Source of the DNA: Drechmeria coniospora | Lineage: Eukaryota > Ascomycota > Sordariomycetes > Hypocreales > Ophiocordycipitaceae | DNA length: 64,000 nucleotides | Assembly: GCF_001625195.1 (NCBI RefSeq) | Contig: NC_054390.1 | Span: forward strand, 6,049,222 to 6,113,221 | Reading direction: 5' to 3' | Shown: one piece after another, positions 22,687 through 33,682 of the stretch | Layout of the letters: each line of letters starts with the position of its first letter | Numbering within the stretch: position 1 is the first letter of the stretch | Notes under the pieces: generated by a model | Database searches by the model: none | Told to the model about the DNA's origin: nothing | What the model saw: the letters and a program-made list of their open reading frames with translations, nothing else | Made by a program: the position numbers and the translations under genes

Positions 22687-24620
22687 ATGGAAATAGCCGA
22701 CTGGAACGCTTTCTGGGAGAAACTTCCGGACATGCTTGAAGCCCTGGCTTCGGCGAACTTCATTGCCATTGACCTCAAAATGACAGGAGCGATGGAGCGA
22801 GGTGGATTGTCGACGAGGGAGACGACCCTAGAACAAGTTTACAACCGCATCAGGACTGCCGCCAGCACCTTCTCCGCCATCCAACTTGGTGTCACGGCAA
22901 TCCACTGGGACAACCGCCTGCCTGCATAAACTGTCGATGTCCCGTCTCCAGTTGCTGACCGTGATTAGTTTGCTACGAGACGCGGACCTTTCGATTCCTA
23001 TTTCTGTCCTCGTTCCGCTAGAGACGAAAGAAGACGGTCAGCTGTCGAGGGTCCTCAATCGCACCATCACTTTCTCATCCAGGTCGATCGAGTTTCTTCT
23101 CCAGCACAGGTTTGACATTCAACAGACGTTGGCTCATGGCGTACCGTTCCTCAGCCGCAGAGAACTTGGACTCGCAAACGAGAGGCTGCTTCTCTTGAGC
23201 AGCACCAGTGAAATAATCGACACGGAGAGGATGGAGGAGACTGGCATGCGGCTCTACAAGTGCTTCAGAGGTATCGTGCAGGAGTGGTTGGCCACTGAGC
23301 CCGGGATCGTAAGTCCGCGTCCTTGACCTGGTCAACATCTCATCATCCCGCCACCTTGCTGTAGGTTTGTTGCTGACTGCCGCCCAAGGGGGACGTTCTC
23401 GAGATCCCCGAGTCTCAGGGTGTCAACATGCAGAAGAACACGATCTTGCTCATCAATGAGATGATCGAGCAAGACTTCCCGCAGTGCCGCTGCTGGCAAC
23501 AAAGAAATAGAGACGCCACGAGCATCACGCTCCTCGACAGAGCCAGTGTTGAACAAGTACGCGCCGAGTGATGCTCTGAATCAATACAGGCATATTGAAC
23601 CTGACATCGCGTATTCGTAGATAAGATCACGCACCCGTGAAGCCAAGGTTGCTGCTCTGGCAAAATGTTTTGGCAAGTTATTCATCCATGGGCGTGTACG
23701 CTAGACGTTGAACCCCAGATTAACATCCGACAAGGCGTATCCTGGATCGTCGAGGCGTTGATAGGTATAGAAGGCACTGCGGGTTACGAGGACATGGCCC
23801 GCGCGGCATACACCGCGCTCAACGGCCCAAACGTTTCGCACCAGCCCTGGTCCGAGCAAGAACGAACACGTTGGCAAACACTGCTGCGGATGCTGCAGAA
23901 GCCTCGAGAGAAGCCCCCAATCTTACTTGGGCATAATGTTGTGTACGATATAGCCATCCTTCACTCCATGTTTATCGGCGAGCTTCCCGAGACGCTTGAG
24001 AGCTTCCGGTCAATTACCCGCAGCCTGTTTCCTCGTCTCCTCGATACGAAGCTCCTGGTCTCGCAGACTGTTGACCCGGGGACTGTTGACGAGAGCTCGC
24101 AGGAGATATGCCAGGCACTGAACCGTCAAGTATACCCCTTCTCTGCACCCAAGACGAAAGAATGGGGGTTCACGCGGGTTGGGGAGAAGCAAGTAGCCGC
24201 CCGTAACGCTGGGTTTGACAGTGAGCCTTTCAACCCATCCGTTCTACATTCGCCCAAACCGACACTTCAACAGGCTATATGGCGGCCATCGTCTTCCTGA
24301 AGCTCTCCTGCAGGAGACTACGGCTCCATAAGCGGGCGGAAGCCGAATACAGAAGTGGTCACGCTAAACGGCACGTCGGACACGACCTTCTTGCAGTGGA
24401 CTTTTGGCTAACCCTCATCGACGACAGACTCTCGCCCATGGACCAATTCGTTGAGGGAGAGGCCATACAGATTCCAAGCTTTGAGAGCGATTTCTTCGCC
24501 CCGGTCCGCAACAAGTTGCGCATGTCCACGGCGGGTATTCTTGATTTACAGGTACCCGTCTCGCCGCCTTCGCCCGCATGTGCGGAAACAGTGAGAATGC
24601 GCCACTGCCCAAGCTGTTGA
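22687..24620 (+). pseudogene. Broken CAF1/PARN-family ribonuclease-like gene
   Basis: Ordered fragments of a DEDD 3'-5' exonuclease (Pfam CAF1) lie on one strand: MEIADWNAFWEKLPDMLEAL and NFIAIDLKMTG; CYETRTF (22971); VLNRTITFSSRSIEFLL and GVPFLSRREL (frame +2, to ~23310); GDVLEIPESQGVN (23391); IRSRTREAKVAAL; QGVSWIVEALIG; LLGHNVVYDIAILHSMFIGELP; NAGFD-SYMAAIVFLKLS across an intron (24221..24273); and FFAPVRNKLRM. Several introns still look normal (GTAAGT after 23309, GTACGC after 23556). Damage: a stop at 22927 with no donor in the needed phase, a frame change between CYETRTF and IPISVLVP near 22,990, and another near 23,670-23,740. The catalytic DxE reads D-L-K (E31 to K, a G-to-A change), and the late motif has Arg in place of the expected His (RNAGFD). 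Either a pseudogene or, less likely, an assembly with indel errors; the residue losses argue for decay. Confidence 0.75.
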
Positions 24621-24924
24621 GAATCAAGAGAATGCCGAATACTCCAGGTCCGAGGTGGACACCGATGCCATCAGGCTCGATGGAGAGTTGACGACGGGTA
24701 TGCAAACCATCCAAGACGCACCAAGTTGGTAGATGCCTGGCTCGTCGTGGACCGGACCAATGACACGATTCACAACTTCGTCAACAAAATCGAGGGAAAT
24801 GTGCACATCCTAGCCAGAGGACAGTGATATCAGGCGCAGAATTTGTGCATACGGCGTAGATAAATACAGAGACAGAGTCTTGCAGATATCGCCGACTCAA
24901 TCCACCTCCTTCGTCAGGACCTAC
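24621..24924. other. Convergent gap before mL46
   Basis: 3' remnants of the CAF1-like relic may extend here (fragment VDAWLVVDRTNDTIHNFVNK is readable on the plus strand around 24730..24790), followed by the mL46 3' flank. Confidence 0.4.
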
Positions 24925-26071
24925 CTATCTGTCGGCCATCATGTTTCGGACGCTGTGAAAGTACTCCGGCGACAGTGCCTCCTTGAGCTCCTCCCGAGTT
25001 AGCCACTTGAAGTCGGTATAACCAAACGGATTGCCCTTGAGGTCGGCCTGGCCGGCCATGATGCGGCCCTTGAGGAAAAATGTCTTGACACCCTTCTTCT
25101 GCACAGTGCCATCGGCGTTTAGGACGGGAGTCGCGACCATATGAGCGATGGGAGCGCGGCCAACGATCCACGTATTCATGTTGACACCAGCGGCCTGGTC
25201 CAGGACATTTTTCGCAGCCTGTCAAAGTCGATTAGCAACCATGCTCAAGCCTTGACATTTGCGCCAAAACACTTACTTGATGAAGGTTTTCGTCCTTGGG
25301 AACCGCACCTGCAGGGAAGCCCCAGCCGTCCTTTCCCTTGACGACAAGATACAGCGTCCTGTCTAAGCTTCTGTCCAACCTGCGCACATCCCCCTTCCTG
25401 TCCGCTTCTGTCTCCCGCTCCATCGGCCGCTCGACAGATACCACATCCTCGGCCGCAATCACCTCAGCGTCGTCGCTAACCCGGGCCTCTGCATCCCTCA
25501 GAAGGCTGTTAAGAAGGCTCTCCTGAGTGCTCAGTGTGTCGTCGACCTTCAGCTCATCGTCCCATGCCTTTGCGCCCTTGCCCTTGTACACGCCGAGCTC
25601 CTTGGCGACGGTGCCTTGGCGCTCCTGTACCTTGAGGTCCCAGTCGAGCTTTCGAGCAGTGTCGGGCTTGAAGTAGATGCTTGTGATAAAAGGAGTGTTG
25701 AGTCGCTCCTCCAGCCGCTTTTGGTAGAAGAAAAAAGCGTTCTCGAACGGGTGCAGCCGCCGAGTCAACAGCGGTGGCCGCGTCAGGATGAGGCCGGAGT
25801 GTACATCGTAGGGAGGGGATGAGCGGCGTGGGAGGGGAGATGGAGGAGTATTGGTGTCCGCTAACACTTCAGCAGGGGCTGCAGCAGAAGAGTAGAGTCG
25901 ACTTGACGCTGCGTTGCTCGTTGCGCATCGGAAGCAAACTCTAGGTGCTGTTGCGCGGGAATGGTAAGCTTGAGCAAACTCACAAAACCACCGATTGGCT
26001 TTGCAATGATTCCGCCCACCTGAAAAGAGACCCTGTAGGGCTCGTCGCCCTCTACTCGAGGCTGTCATCAT
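24925..26071 (-). CDS. MRPL17: Mitochondrial large ribosomal subunit protein mL46 (MRPL17/L46)
   Basis: Exon 1 is 25277..26071, exon 2 is 24925..25218, and the intron is 58 nt (GTAAGT..GACAG); 362 aa. The start is a double ATG (MMTASS). The N terminus is Arg/Ser-rich without acidic residues, as expected of a mitochondrial presequence. The mature part begins YDVHSGLILTRPPLLTRRLHPFENAFFFYQKRLEERLNTPFITSIYF. It continues with a Nudix-like fold: RTLYLVVKGKDGWGFPAGAVPKDENLHQ-AAKNVLDQAAGVNMNTWIVGRAPIAH and YTDFKWLTREEL. mL46 sits on the mitoribosome large subunit; the Nudix catalytic box is not preserved, consistent with a structural role. The last residues are MMADR. Confidence 0.9.
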
Positions 26072-27062
26072 GGGTTTTGTCCCTCGGGTAGCCCCTAAAT
26101 CTGGGGTTCCACGTCGCGAGTGTCAATCATATCTATCGACGTCTCGAACTTTTCGGATGCAGCTTGGTCAACTGTAGTCTTGGGGGTACGTACCGTGGTT
26201 GGAACCGATGACATAAGCATATTCTGTGTGGCCTGAGGCAACGACCCAGGACGACTCGTCCCCATACAAAGCTTTCTCTGTCCCCCCCCCCCGATTTACA
26301 TTTTCTTTTCTCCTCACCCAAGGCACCATTTCCTTATCATCAAGACCCGTTTCCACCTCCAGAACGTCCTGATCATTAACGTGTGCCGAGAGTGAATCCC
26401 AGAGCGGTCTTTTTCGCTAGCGGCACCTGCAAAGAGACTTCCAGTCCTTTTTCCCTACCGGGTTCTGTTAGATAGATACTGCTGACATTTCAATCAATCC
26501 TCGGCTGAGGCAATTATCCTCTCACTTGGGTCGCGTCCTTCGGAGTCGCTCGCTGGCGCCCTTGGAGCATATGCACATCTGAAAAAGTCTTCTCGACGGC
26601 ATGATTGAACTTTACTGAGTGAGAATGAGGCTTCCGATTTTCTGTTACTTTCTTCCGGGACCCTTGCCAGTGTCACCCTCAATTGCTACAGGTTGGCCGT
26701 CGGGCTAAATCACACAGCTGCTTCACGCGCCGGCTCACGCATTGTCCCTAACGCACGCGTCTGCCTTTCGTTAGATGTATTCATCATGGTGTTGTGCCTG
26801 GCCCTCAGGGTTAAGCCCCGCAAAGCCACTTTCATACACAAGATCCAACATTGTCATGAAGCTGAACCAAGCTGTCTTAACCAGCATGACCTGACCACGT
26901 ACGCTCAATACAGCGCGACTCCTGTTGCGCCACCACCTCTCCCGAGGAGACCTTTTCCCATCCGTGGGAAGAAGCCGGGTATCAAGCTACATGAATCGCC
27001 GATATGCCCTGAACGCCGTTTCGACATTTTGTACAACCAAAGCCTGCAATCGCCAGGGTGAA
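26072..27062. other. Intergenic upstream of mL46
   Basis: mL46 promoter side and 3' flank of the RING/PHD gene. C11 run at 26282..26292. The 122-codon frame 26693..27061 has no recognisable features; no gene called. Confidence 0.5.
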
Positions 27063-29068
27063 TCACGCCTGAAGCTCGTCGACCGCTCGCGTCACCTCCT
27101 GCGTCGCTCGTTTTTCCCATGCTAGCCGAGAAGCTTCGTTGAGCAAGGAAGCATCCTTGACTTCGTCGTAAAGCTTCCGCGATATCTCCCGATTGATCGA
27201 CTCGTATTGCTCCGTCGTCAGCTTCTGTGCCCGCCAGTACGGCCTCAGAGCGCTCTTGACGATCTCATTAATGCTCTTCTTTTCCTCGTGTGTCATGGCT
27301 AATCTCGTGGGCGAGGAGTCTTCTTTTCGTTGCAGAACTTGCTGCGGTCGACGTGGGCGCGGTTGGCGCAGTTCCAGTGGTCGAATCTCTGATTTGCTTG
27401 GTCGTGGTTCGGAATCACCGTGATCGTTTGTTGACCGACTTGGCGAGTAGTTGGCTGGTGGATATACGGGCTCGATATGTGTGCTGAGCGACAGGGTCGG
27501 GGATGCCTCCCGTCCATTCGTTCGGGGGAGAGGCGGAGGGGTGAGGGAGAGCGCTCGTGGACTGCTGTGGTTTGAAGCGGACGGTGAGAGAACGGGAGAG
27601 GAAGCCTCGGGAAGCAACCGCCAGGTTGGACTAGTGGCCCAAGCCTCGTCCTCGGATATTCCATTTGGCTCCAGCTCTTTGAGCAGCGAAGACACCAGCG
27701 GAGGGTCCGTCTCCAGTCGGTTGAGGGTCGCTCTCGTGGGCACGCCGTTGGTCGTCGGCCGTGAACTTGATGAATCTGCGGCAGGCGCAGCCGGAGCAGC
27801 GGCCGAGGCCTCCGACTGATTGGGAAGCCGTCGAGTTCGAGGCCGCTTCAGCTTCCTCTCCGGTTCGGGTACTGGCTCAGACGGCGATGCCGTGACGGAC
27901 CGAGTTTTTCGCTTGCGAGATGCGCTGTTGTTGTTGTTGTTGTTGTTGTTGCTGCTGCTGCTGCTGCCGCCGTTGTTGTTGTTATTGTTGTGGTTATTGA
28001 GGTTTGTGTCGGCTTCACGAGCCCGGTTGAAGGCACCCCACGCCCGCAGTTCGTCTCTCGTCTCCTCTACAGGCTGGGGGGCCGAGTGTAGGCGCTCGCT
28101 TATTTGCGGTGGAATACTGGGTGCGAATTCTTCTTGGGCACCTAGTCGCTGGGCAATGTTGACACGCTGTTGCCATCGTTGCAGCTCTCGTTGGTCGTTC
28201 TGCTGGAAGCGGCGAAACTGCTCGAGGTCTTCGTCATCGTCGTAGTTGTCGAGATCCAGGTCGCTCATCTCGAAGAAGCGGCCGGCGAACTGTCCCCATG
28301 CACCTTGCCACTCGGCATTTCGTGCCTGGCGGCGGGCCCTCCTGAGCCGTGCACGGGTCCGGACATGATATCCTCGAACATCTCGTGGGTTGGGTCTTCG
28401 GACGTTTTGGGGCGTAGGCGATGGCGCGGCAACTTCCGATGCCTCAGGCTCCTCCGTGAGGTTAAAGAGATGGGCACATTCCATGCAGTACCAGTCGCCT
28501 TCGGGGATGTAATCGAGCCCGATGCAGTGGGTATGGTAGGCGGCATCGCAGCTGTCACAGAGGAGCAGGACGTCCTCCCGTTCGGCCGAGCTGCATATGG
28601 GGCATGGGTTGCTGCCTTCGTCTTCCTCAGGCTCCGGGTTTTGAGCCATCCACTGCTGAGCATCAAACTCGGCCACCTGCTTCTTATCCTGAACGTCGTA
28701 CGTGGAAATTGGGGTACCTGTTGAGAGAGGAGGACGGTCAGCTTGCTCGTCGTTGGGAGGTCGGGCATGGCCCGGGAGGAGGAGGCAAGGAGATGCTACT
28801 CACCATCGGATCCATTGTAGACCTTGACGGTGTGAAAGGGGTTGCGACAAATGGGGCAGGTATTCGTCTTTTGGGCCCATGCACGAATGCAGGAGTCGTG
28901 GATTAGGTGTTCGCAGCCATCGAGGGCGGCCACAATGTCCAGGTGGTTTGCCACCTCGCCGACAGCATCGGCGACATCGGTGGTCGTGGAGGCGGAGGCA
29001 GTCCCGTTCGCAGACGAGGGGTGCGGCAGCAGATCAAGACATATGATGCACTGCTCGGGCTCAGACAT
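27063..29068 (-). CDS. RING-H2 plus PHD finger protein
   Basis: Exon 1 is 28804..29068, the intron is 86 nt (GTGAGT, CTGAC, CAACAG), and exon 2 is 27063..28717; 639 aa. The RING-H2 ligands are C7, C10, C52, H54, H57, C60, C71 and C74, with a long first loop rich in Ala/Thr/Ser. A PHD finger follows (C127-P-I-C130, LLCDSCDAAYHTHCIGLDYIPEGDWYCMEC). Next are an Arg-rich segment (HVRTRARLRRARRQAR), a low-complexity Asn/Ser tract coded by AAC repeats, and a basic KRKTR stretch likely to be an NLS. The C-terminal ~75 residues (EIVKSALRPYWRAQKLTTEQYESINREISRKLYDEV) are helical and resemble the tail of PHRF1-like proteins. A nuclear E3 ligase or chromatin reader is inferred; substrate unknown. The domain order RING-then-PHD matches fungal PHD/RING proteins and animal PHRF1. 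Confidence 0.88.
27925..27991 (-). repeat. AAC/AGC triplet tract coding poly-Asn/poly-Ser
   Basis: Plus strand shows TTG, CTG and again TTG runs inside exon 2 of the RING/PHD gene; translated as two Asn runs around a Ser run. Likely length-polymorphic. Confidence 0.85.
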
Positions 29069-29545
29069 GACTCCAGCTTCGACAAAACAAACGGTGAGGT
29101 GATGAAAACATGTAAAAAGACAGCCGAGGAGGAGTAAAATCGATTCAGGAAGCAGACGAGAAGTCGCTGACGTTTGTTAGAGACGTCGACGTAGGTCGTG
29201 ACCGTTTTTGAAGATGGGTCTGCTTTTGGCCGTGATTAGCGGATGGGGTCGTCGGGGCGGTAGGCTGTAGTTGGTAGTAGAGGGCACCGCGGGTAGAGGC
29301 AGCAGGACGAGTGGGAACGAGAGGAGAGAGTTGGAAAAGAGGGAGCGAGTACATGTAGTAGGGGTATGGGCCGTTTGGCTCAGCAGGTCGGTACTCGCAG
29401 TTAGCGTGCGAAGTAGTACCTAACTGTCGATATGCTGTTAGGGGATATCAGGCGGGGCCAATCAGCTTCGCATGGCGCTGAAGCCGCCTGGACCGTTGTG
29501 TGGGTTGGGCTTAGGCTGGGGCCTGGTGGCCGGGGAGAAAGGGGA

Positions 29546-29562
29546 GGGGGGGGGGGGGGGGG
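29546..29562. repeat. G17 homopolymer
   Basis: Uninterrupted run of 17 G on the plus strand, upstream of the RING/PHD gene. Confidence 0.9.
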
Positions 29563-31135
29563 CGGGCGAAGTTTTGCCGCGAAGAATGACGGAGATGGTT
29601 CCGTACTTGTACAGCTGCAGCGTACTCCGTACGTTTAGGTAATATTACTGAGTTTGGCGAGGATTGGGTAGGGGAGGCAGGAGGCGGGAGGGGAAGGGGG
29701 GCAAGATTCGGGCCCGGAAGAAGGGACCGTGGCAGCGGGGATGATGGTGTGTCTGTCTGTTGATGCCCGGCCAACTTGGCACGGTGCCTGTGTGCGGGTG
29801 CTCGCAACAACCAAACGTACCTGCGCTCGTTGTGCTACGGCACGTACGGCATGCAACGCCAGGCTGGGGATGGGAAGGAGACGATAGGTTGGCAGCGAAT
29901 GAAATGACACACTTTACCTGTGGCTGCGAACGGAGAACGTGTTCAACCAGCGGGGTGGATGAAAGGTGAAGTGGGCGCGTGTCGTCGTTTCGTGTACCTG
30001 CAATCCGTACCTGTACCAGCTCCGCGGGTGGGTGAGGCACGGCAAAGGAACAGCCAGAGGTGGGACGGCGGGGAGAACCACAGACCAGAGAATGGAGAGG
30101 CGGCGTAAAGGGGAGGGAGAATGGCAAAGGACAAGTGGGCAACCTGCCACTCGGATAATGCCTCATGCGCACGATGAATGAGGTATCGAGGTGGGAAATG
30201 GGAGCGAGCACAGCACGCATGACAACATGGCAGCATAGATGGACCGCACGCTGGTGAACGAATGGATGGATCTGCGGGCTGCAGTGGGCACGGCCAGAAC
30301 TGACTTGCCTGACCGCGTGGGCGTGACCGGTGTCAGCCTCGACTCGAGGTTGTTCAGGAAAGGGATGGCTTTTTTTCATTTTTCTCATTTGTTCGCGTAC
30401 TCCGTAGACCGTCTAAGTGCGTACCTGTAATTAGGTGCTAGTGAAGAGTACGGAGTAGCATTAGGTGGTAAATGAGGACGCAAGGGCTGCGCGGGTCGTG
30501 GTCCAGCTGCTAACGGCGGACGAGTTGGGTGCCTAATAATACCTAACTGGGTACCAAAGCCAGTAAGTAGTACTGTACGGAGTACAGGGAGTAATACAGT
30601 ACTTTACGCCGTACCTCGTACTTATTGTACTTACTATACTTCCGTGCTGTACTTACTGTACTCCGTACTTACACTAAGGTCGCCTGACGAGGTGGCGACT
30701 TCTCACTTTGCGCTTCCTGTTTTCCGAAGGAGGGATTCGTTCCAAGGCCAGGTACATGCTCAGTACATGTACTCCGTACCTGCCATCATTACGAGCGATG
30801 CACCAACCCAAGAGTTGCCTGTACTTGACAGTTACCGCCCTGCCCAACCTCGCCTCGTTCATGTGACTCTGCGCGTCGAACCTTCGAGGTGCCAGCCGCA
30901 TGCCTCCAGCCCGGCGTGTTCTGTGTGTTGGACGATGTGCCAAATGACTATTCGTACGTACCTGGTAGGTGGTAGGCAGTAATGCTACCGGGAAGAAGCA
31001 AAGTCCAGATCGAAGAATGGGTTGGTAAGGTACTCGGGGGTCTGGGCAACATTCTACGCAACATTTGAACCTGCCACATCGAGGAAGACGCACACTCAAA
31101 CGCTCAGACGCCATGAAGCAGCGCTTGAGGATGCG

Positions 31136-31151
31136 CCCCCCCCCCCCCCCC
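31136..31151. repeat. C16 homopolymer
   Basis: Uninterrupted run of 16 C in the gene-poor region. Confidence 0.9.
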
Positions 31152-32256
31152 TTCTGCAGGATTCAGGAAGTATTATTATTATTAATTATTGCAGTGGATC
31201 AATTCTAGGTACCCAGGTAGAAAGAACCAAGTGATAGGGGCATGAGGGAAACAATCCCAGCCTCTCCGTCCCAATTTGAAGACGAGTTCGGAGTATCACT
31301 CCGTAGATGCACACCTACCAAGTACCGCACGCCATACGAGGTACTCGCTTGTGCAACTCGGAGTCCCAGGTCGCCAATCACCTGAATGGCCGTTCCTTTC
31401 TGGTACAGGGCAGCCAGCGTGACGGTCGATTCGGTCACGGGTTTGCCAACTACAAATACAATAGCAGACTCACGTTGCGCGCTCTGGGCAATGGGAATGG
31501 GGAAGGCTGTCGTCACCATTATGCTGCGCATGCTAGTATGGCACCCTAACGCACGTCGGGTCATGCAACCCCCGCAGAATGCGCAGCTGCAAATTCGATA
31601 TTACGCAACGCTGGTTCGCGCTTACACTTAATCTGGCGCGCCTTGCAACGAAATGCCGCCAACAGCTCATGGTGGTGGTGCTTCCGCTTTCGCCGAGGTG
31701 CGACAAGGCTCCGGACAAGGACGGCTGGGTCGTACGGTGAACCTCGAGATCGCTCCGTGACGCTGGCCGCCCGGAGGGCACCGACGAAGCGATCCGTGGT
31801 CAAGCCGGCTTCCTTGCCGTAACGGCATCTAGTCTCGGCACTGTGACTGTGACCATGGCGGAATAGTAGATGGAGGAAACTCGACCGAGACAACGTTATT
31901 TCGCGGACCCGTCTAGTCGTCGGCGACGCCAGTGGCATCGTATACATTCACGCATGCATTTGTTGAGCTGCCGCGCAGAAGCAGGTCGCCGGCGCCGTCA
32001 TACATCGTTCTCATGGCTTCTCTCGGCTGCCCAAGCTCGCCACCACACAATGCACCACGCTCGCCCGATCGCATTCGGAACCCTACTTCGATATGTAGTC
32101 GGAGACCATGCACTCATTTTTGTTCCAATGCTAATCGACTGGCCTCTATGACCGACGTTCGAGCGCTGACGTCCATCCCGTCACCGCGTAGTGTAGGCAC
32201 GCAAACCATGATCCCCATACACCAGACCGAAATGCAAACCATCCAGGGACTTCTCC

Positions 32257-32987
32257 TTACACCTCGGCAATCTCCCTCAGTCTTCGCAGAGTCGATCGCA
32301 TGGCGGCGGCGGCGGGGGTGCTGCGGCTCTCCATTAGTCTTTGCCCCAACTTGACCAGACGGTTGTCGTTCCGTCGCGAGGAGCAGGAACGCAGCAATGC
32401 GATTGGGGGCCCACGTACGCAACAACATAGGCACCGCCAGCGATGGTTCGTTTGCAGGACTTGCAGTCCCAGATGCCGGTGGAGTGGCGCTTGACGGTGG
32501 TCTTGCCGCAGAATGTGCAGACGTACTTGGCGTGCTGGGTGATTTCCATCTTCTTGACCTGCTTACGCAGGGAAGCACCGTAGCTGTACAGAACGTCCAT
32601 CAGTTTCACTGCGCCTCAAAGAGTCCCGTAACCATGTCGGCCGCATCGTTCGCATCGAGTTTCCAGTCGTCTCCCCGGGGCATCGGTGATTCGAACAAGC
32701 GGTCGTGGACGCTGACCCAACCGCGTAACAGCCTCGGAATATTCCACGGCGGATTCCTTTTGCACGTGCCCCTTCAACCGGGCAAGGATACTTTCGAGCT
32801 CGCTTCGGGGACCGGAACTCGTGTGCGATGCGGGCGGCATGGGTGGACAGATGGACGAGCGCTGGCGACTTACCGAGTACCGTACTTGCCGCTGTAGACG
32901 TTGTTAGCCACTGCCAAGTGAAATTTCGGCAGCATGTGATGGGAGGGAAACATACGTGACGCCGACCTTCTTCGTGCGCTTGGTCAT
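32257..32987 (-). CDS. RPL43: 60S ribosomal protein eL43 (L37a)
   Basis: Four exons: 32956..32987, 32874..32891 (18 nt), 32419..32583 and 32257..32320; 92 aa, the family length. Spliced protein: [59 protein letters not shown], then [20 protein letters not shown] to IAEV. The zinc-ribbon cysteines are C39, C42, C57 and C60. eL43 is an essential large-subunit protein near the E site. Introns are 64, 290 and 98 nt; the 290-nt intron 2 (32584..32873) is long for this genome and carries a chance open frame. Donors are GTATGT, GTAAGT and GTACGT; the last intron has a GACTAAT branch. Confidence 0.96.
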
Positions 32988-33682
32988 CTTGACTGAGATG
33001 TGTGGGAGGTTGTCGTTGGGAGAAGGACGACGGGTGACGAGCAAGAGTTTGATGCTCGGCTTTGCGGTTGCGGCTGTTTCCCCCGAAAATGTGCTGGATG
33101 GGACTGGGGTTGTGAATTTCCTTAGGGCAAGCACGTGAGCCTCAGGACGGGGCCAAGCGAGCTGGCCCACAGGATGGGTCGTCGCCTCCAAAAACTTGAA
33201 ATGAAGCACGTGACTGTTTACAACCTTGACCCGCTTGGGCCAATAGCTTTTCGATGCAATCCTCAGCGGGTTGACGCGCGAATTAGGATTAGCGGCCGCA
33301 ATGCTCGAACCGCCTCCCCAAGTTCCGCTGTAGCCTGCGGAACCCGGGATCCGCCGCAACTAGGATTCGACCGATCTAGGCAAACAGCTCATCATCAGGC
33401 TGAAGTGGCAAAACCGGAGGACCGGAGGGATTATGATATCAGACATCGGAACCAAGGCGCGGAGATCACGAGTAAAAATACAGTATAAACAGGCCCTTCC
33501 CTGATTCGCAATTCCATACGTGCATATATGCTTGACTAGGTCAACGTACGCCAGCCAGTACGTGTACAGTATGAGAGAATAGTGCAGTACTTTGATACCT
33601 CGTGCCTCTCGCTACGAACATCCTCCTGCTGCTCTTGGGAATCCTCACTCGGCCATTGCATTAATACTAGCCACAGTCCAAC
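32988..33682. other. Divergent promoter region, eL43 / oxidoreductase
   Basis: Shared upstream region between minus-strand eL43 and the plus-strand oxidoreductase. No gene seen. A tRNA-like GGTCGAATCC word near 33365 was examined and not supported. Confidence 0.55.

Larger units (their letters stand above)
29069..32256. other. Gene-poor 3.2 kb
   Basis: No supported gene. The longest frames (29645..30388 and 31205..31947, minus) are Pro/His/Arg-rich with no domain, and look like chance. Holds a G17 run (29546..29562), a C16 run (31136..31151), GTACGGAGTAC words at 30575..30785 and an ATT-rich patch at 31170..31190. Confidence 0.5.

Noticed and set aside
29645..30388. 247-codon minus-strand frame
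   Set aside because: Pro/His/Ser-rich with non-ATG-like composition, no motif, and shorter competing frames on both strands; no splice-supported model.
31205..31947. Two adjacent minus-strand frames with a hydrophobic stretch (TVTLAALYQKGTAIQVIG)
   Set aside because: I tried to read them as an oxidoreductase remnant but found no conserved motif and no consistent exon joins.
32680..32710. GTTCGAATC word inside eL43 intron 2
   Set aside because: The T-stem does not pair and no cloverleaf forms; treated as chance.
33355..33385. tRNA-like T-arm word (GGTCGAATCC on the minus strand)
   Set aside because: No matching D arm, anticodon arm or acceptor stem could be folded around it.
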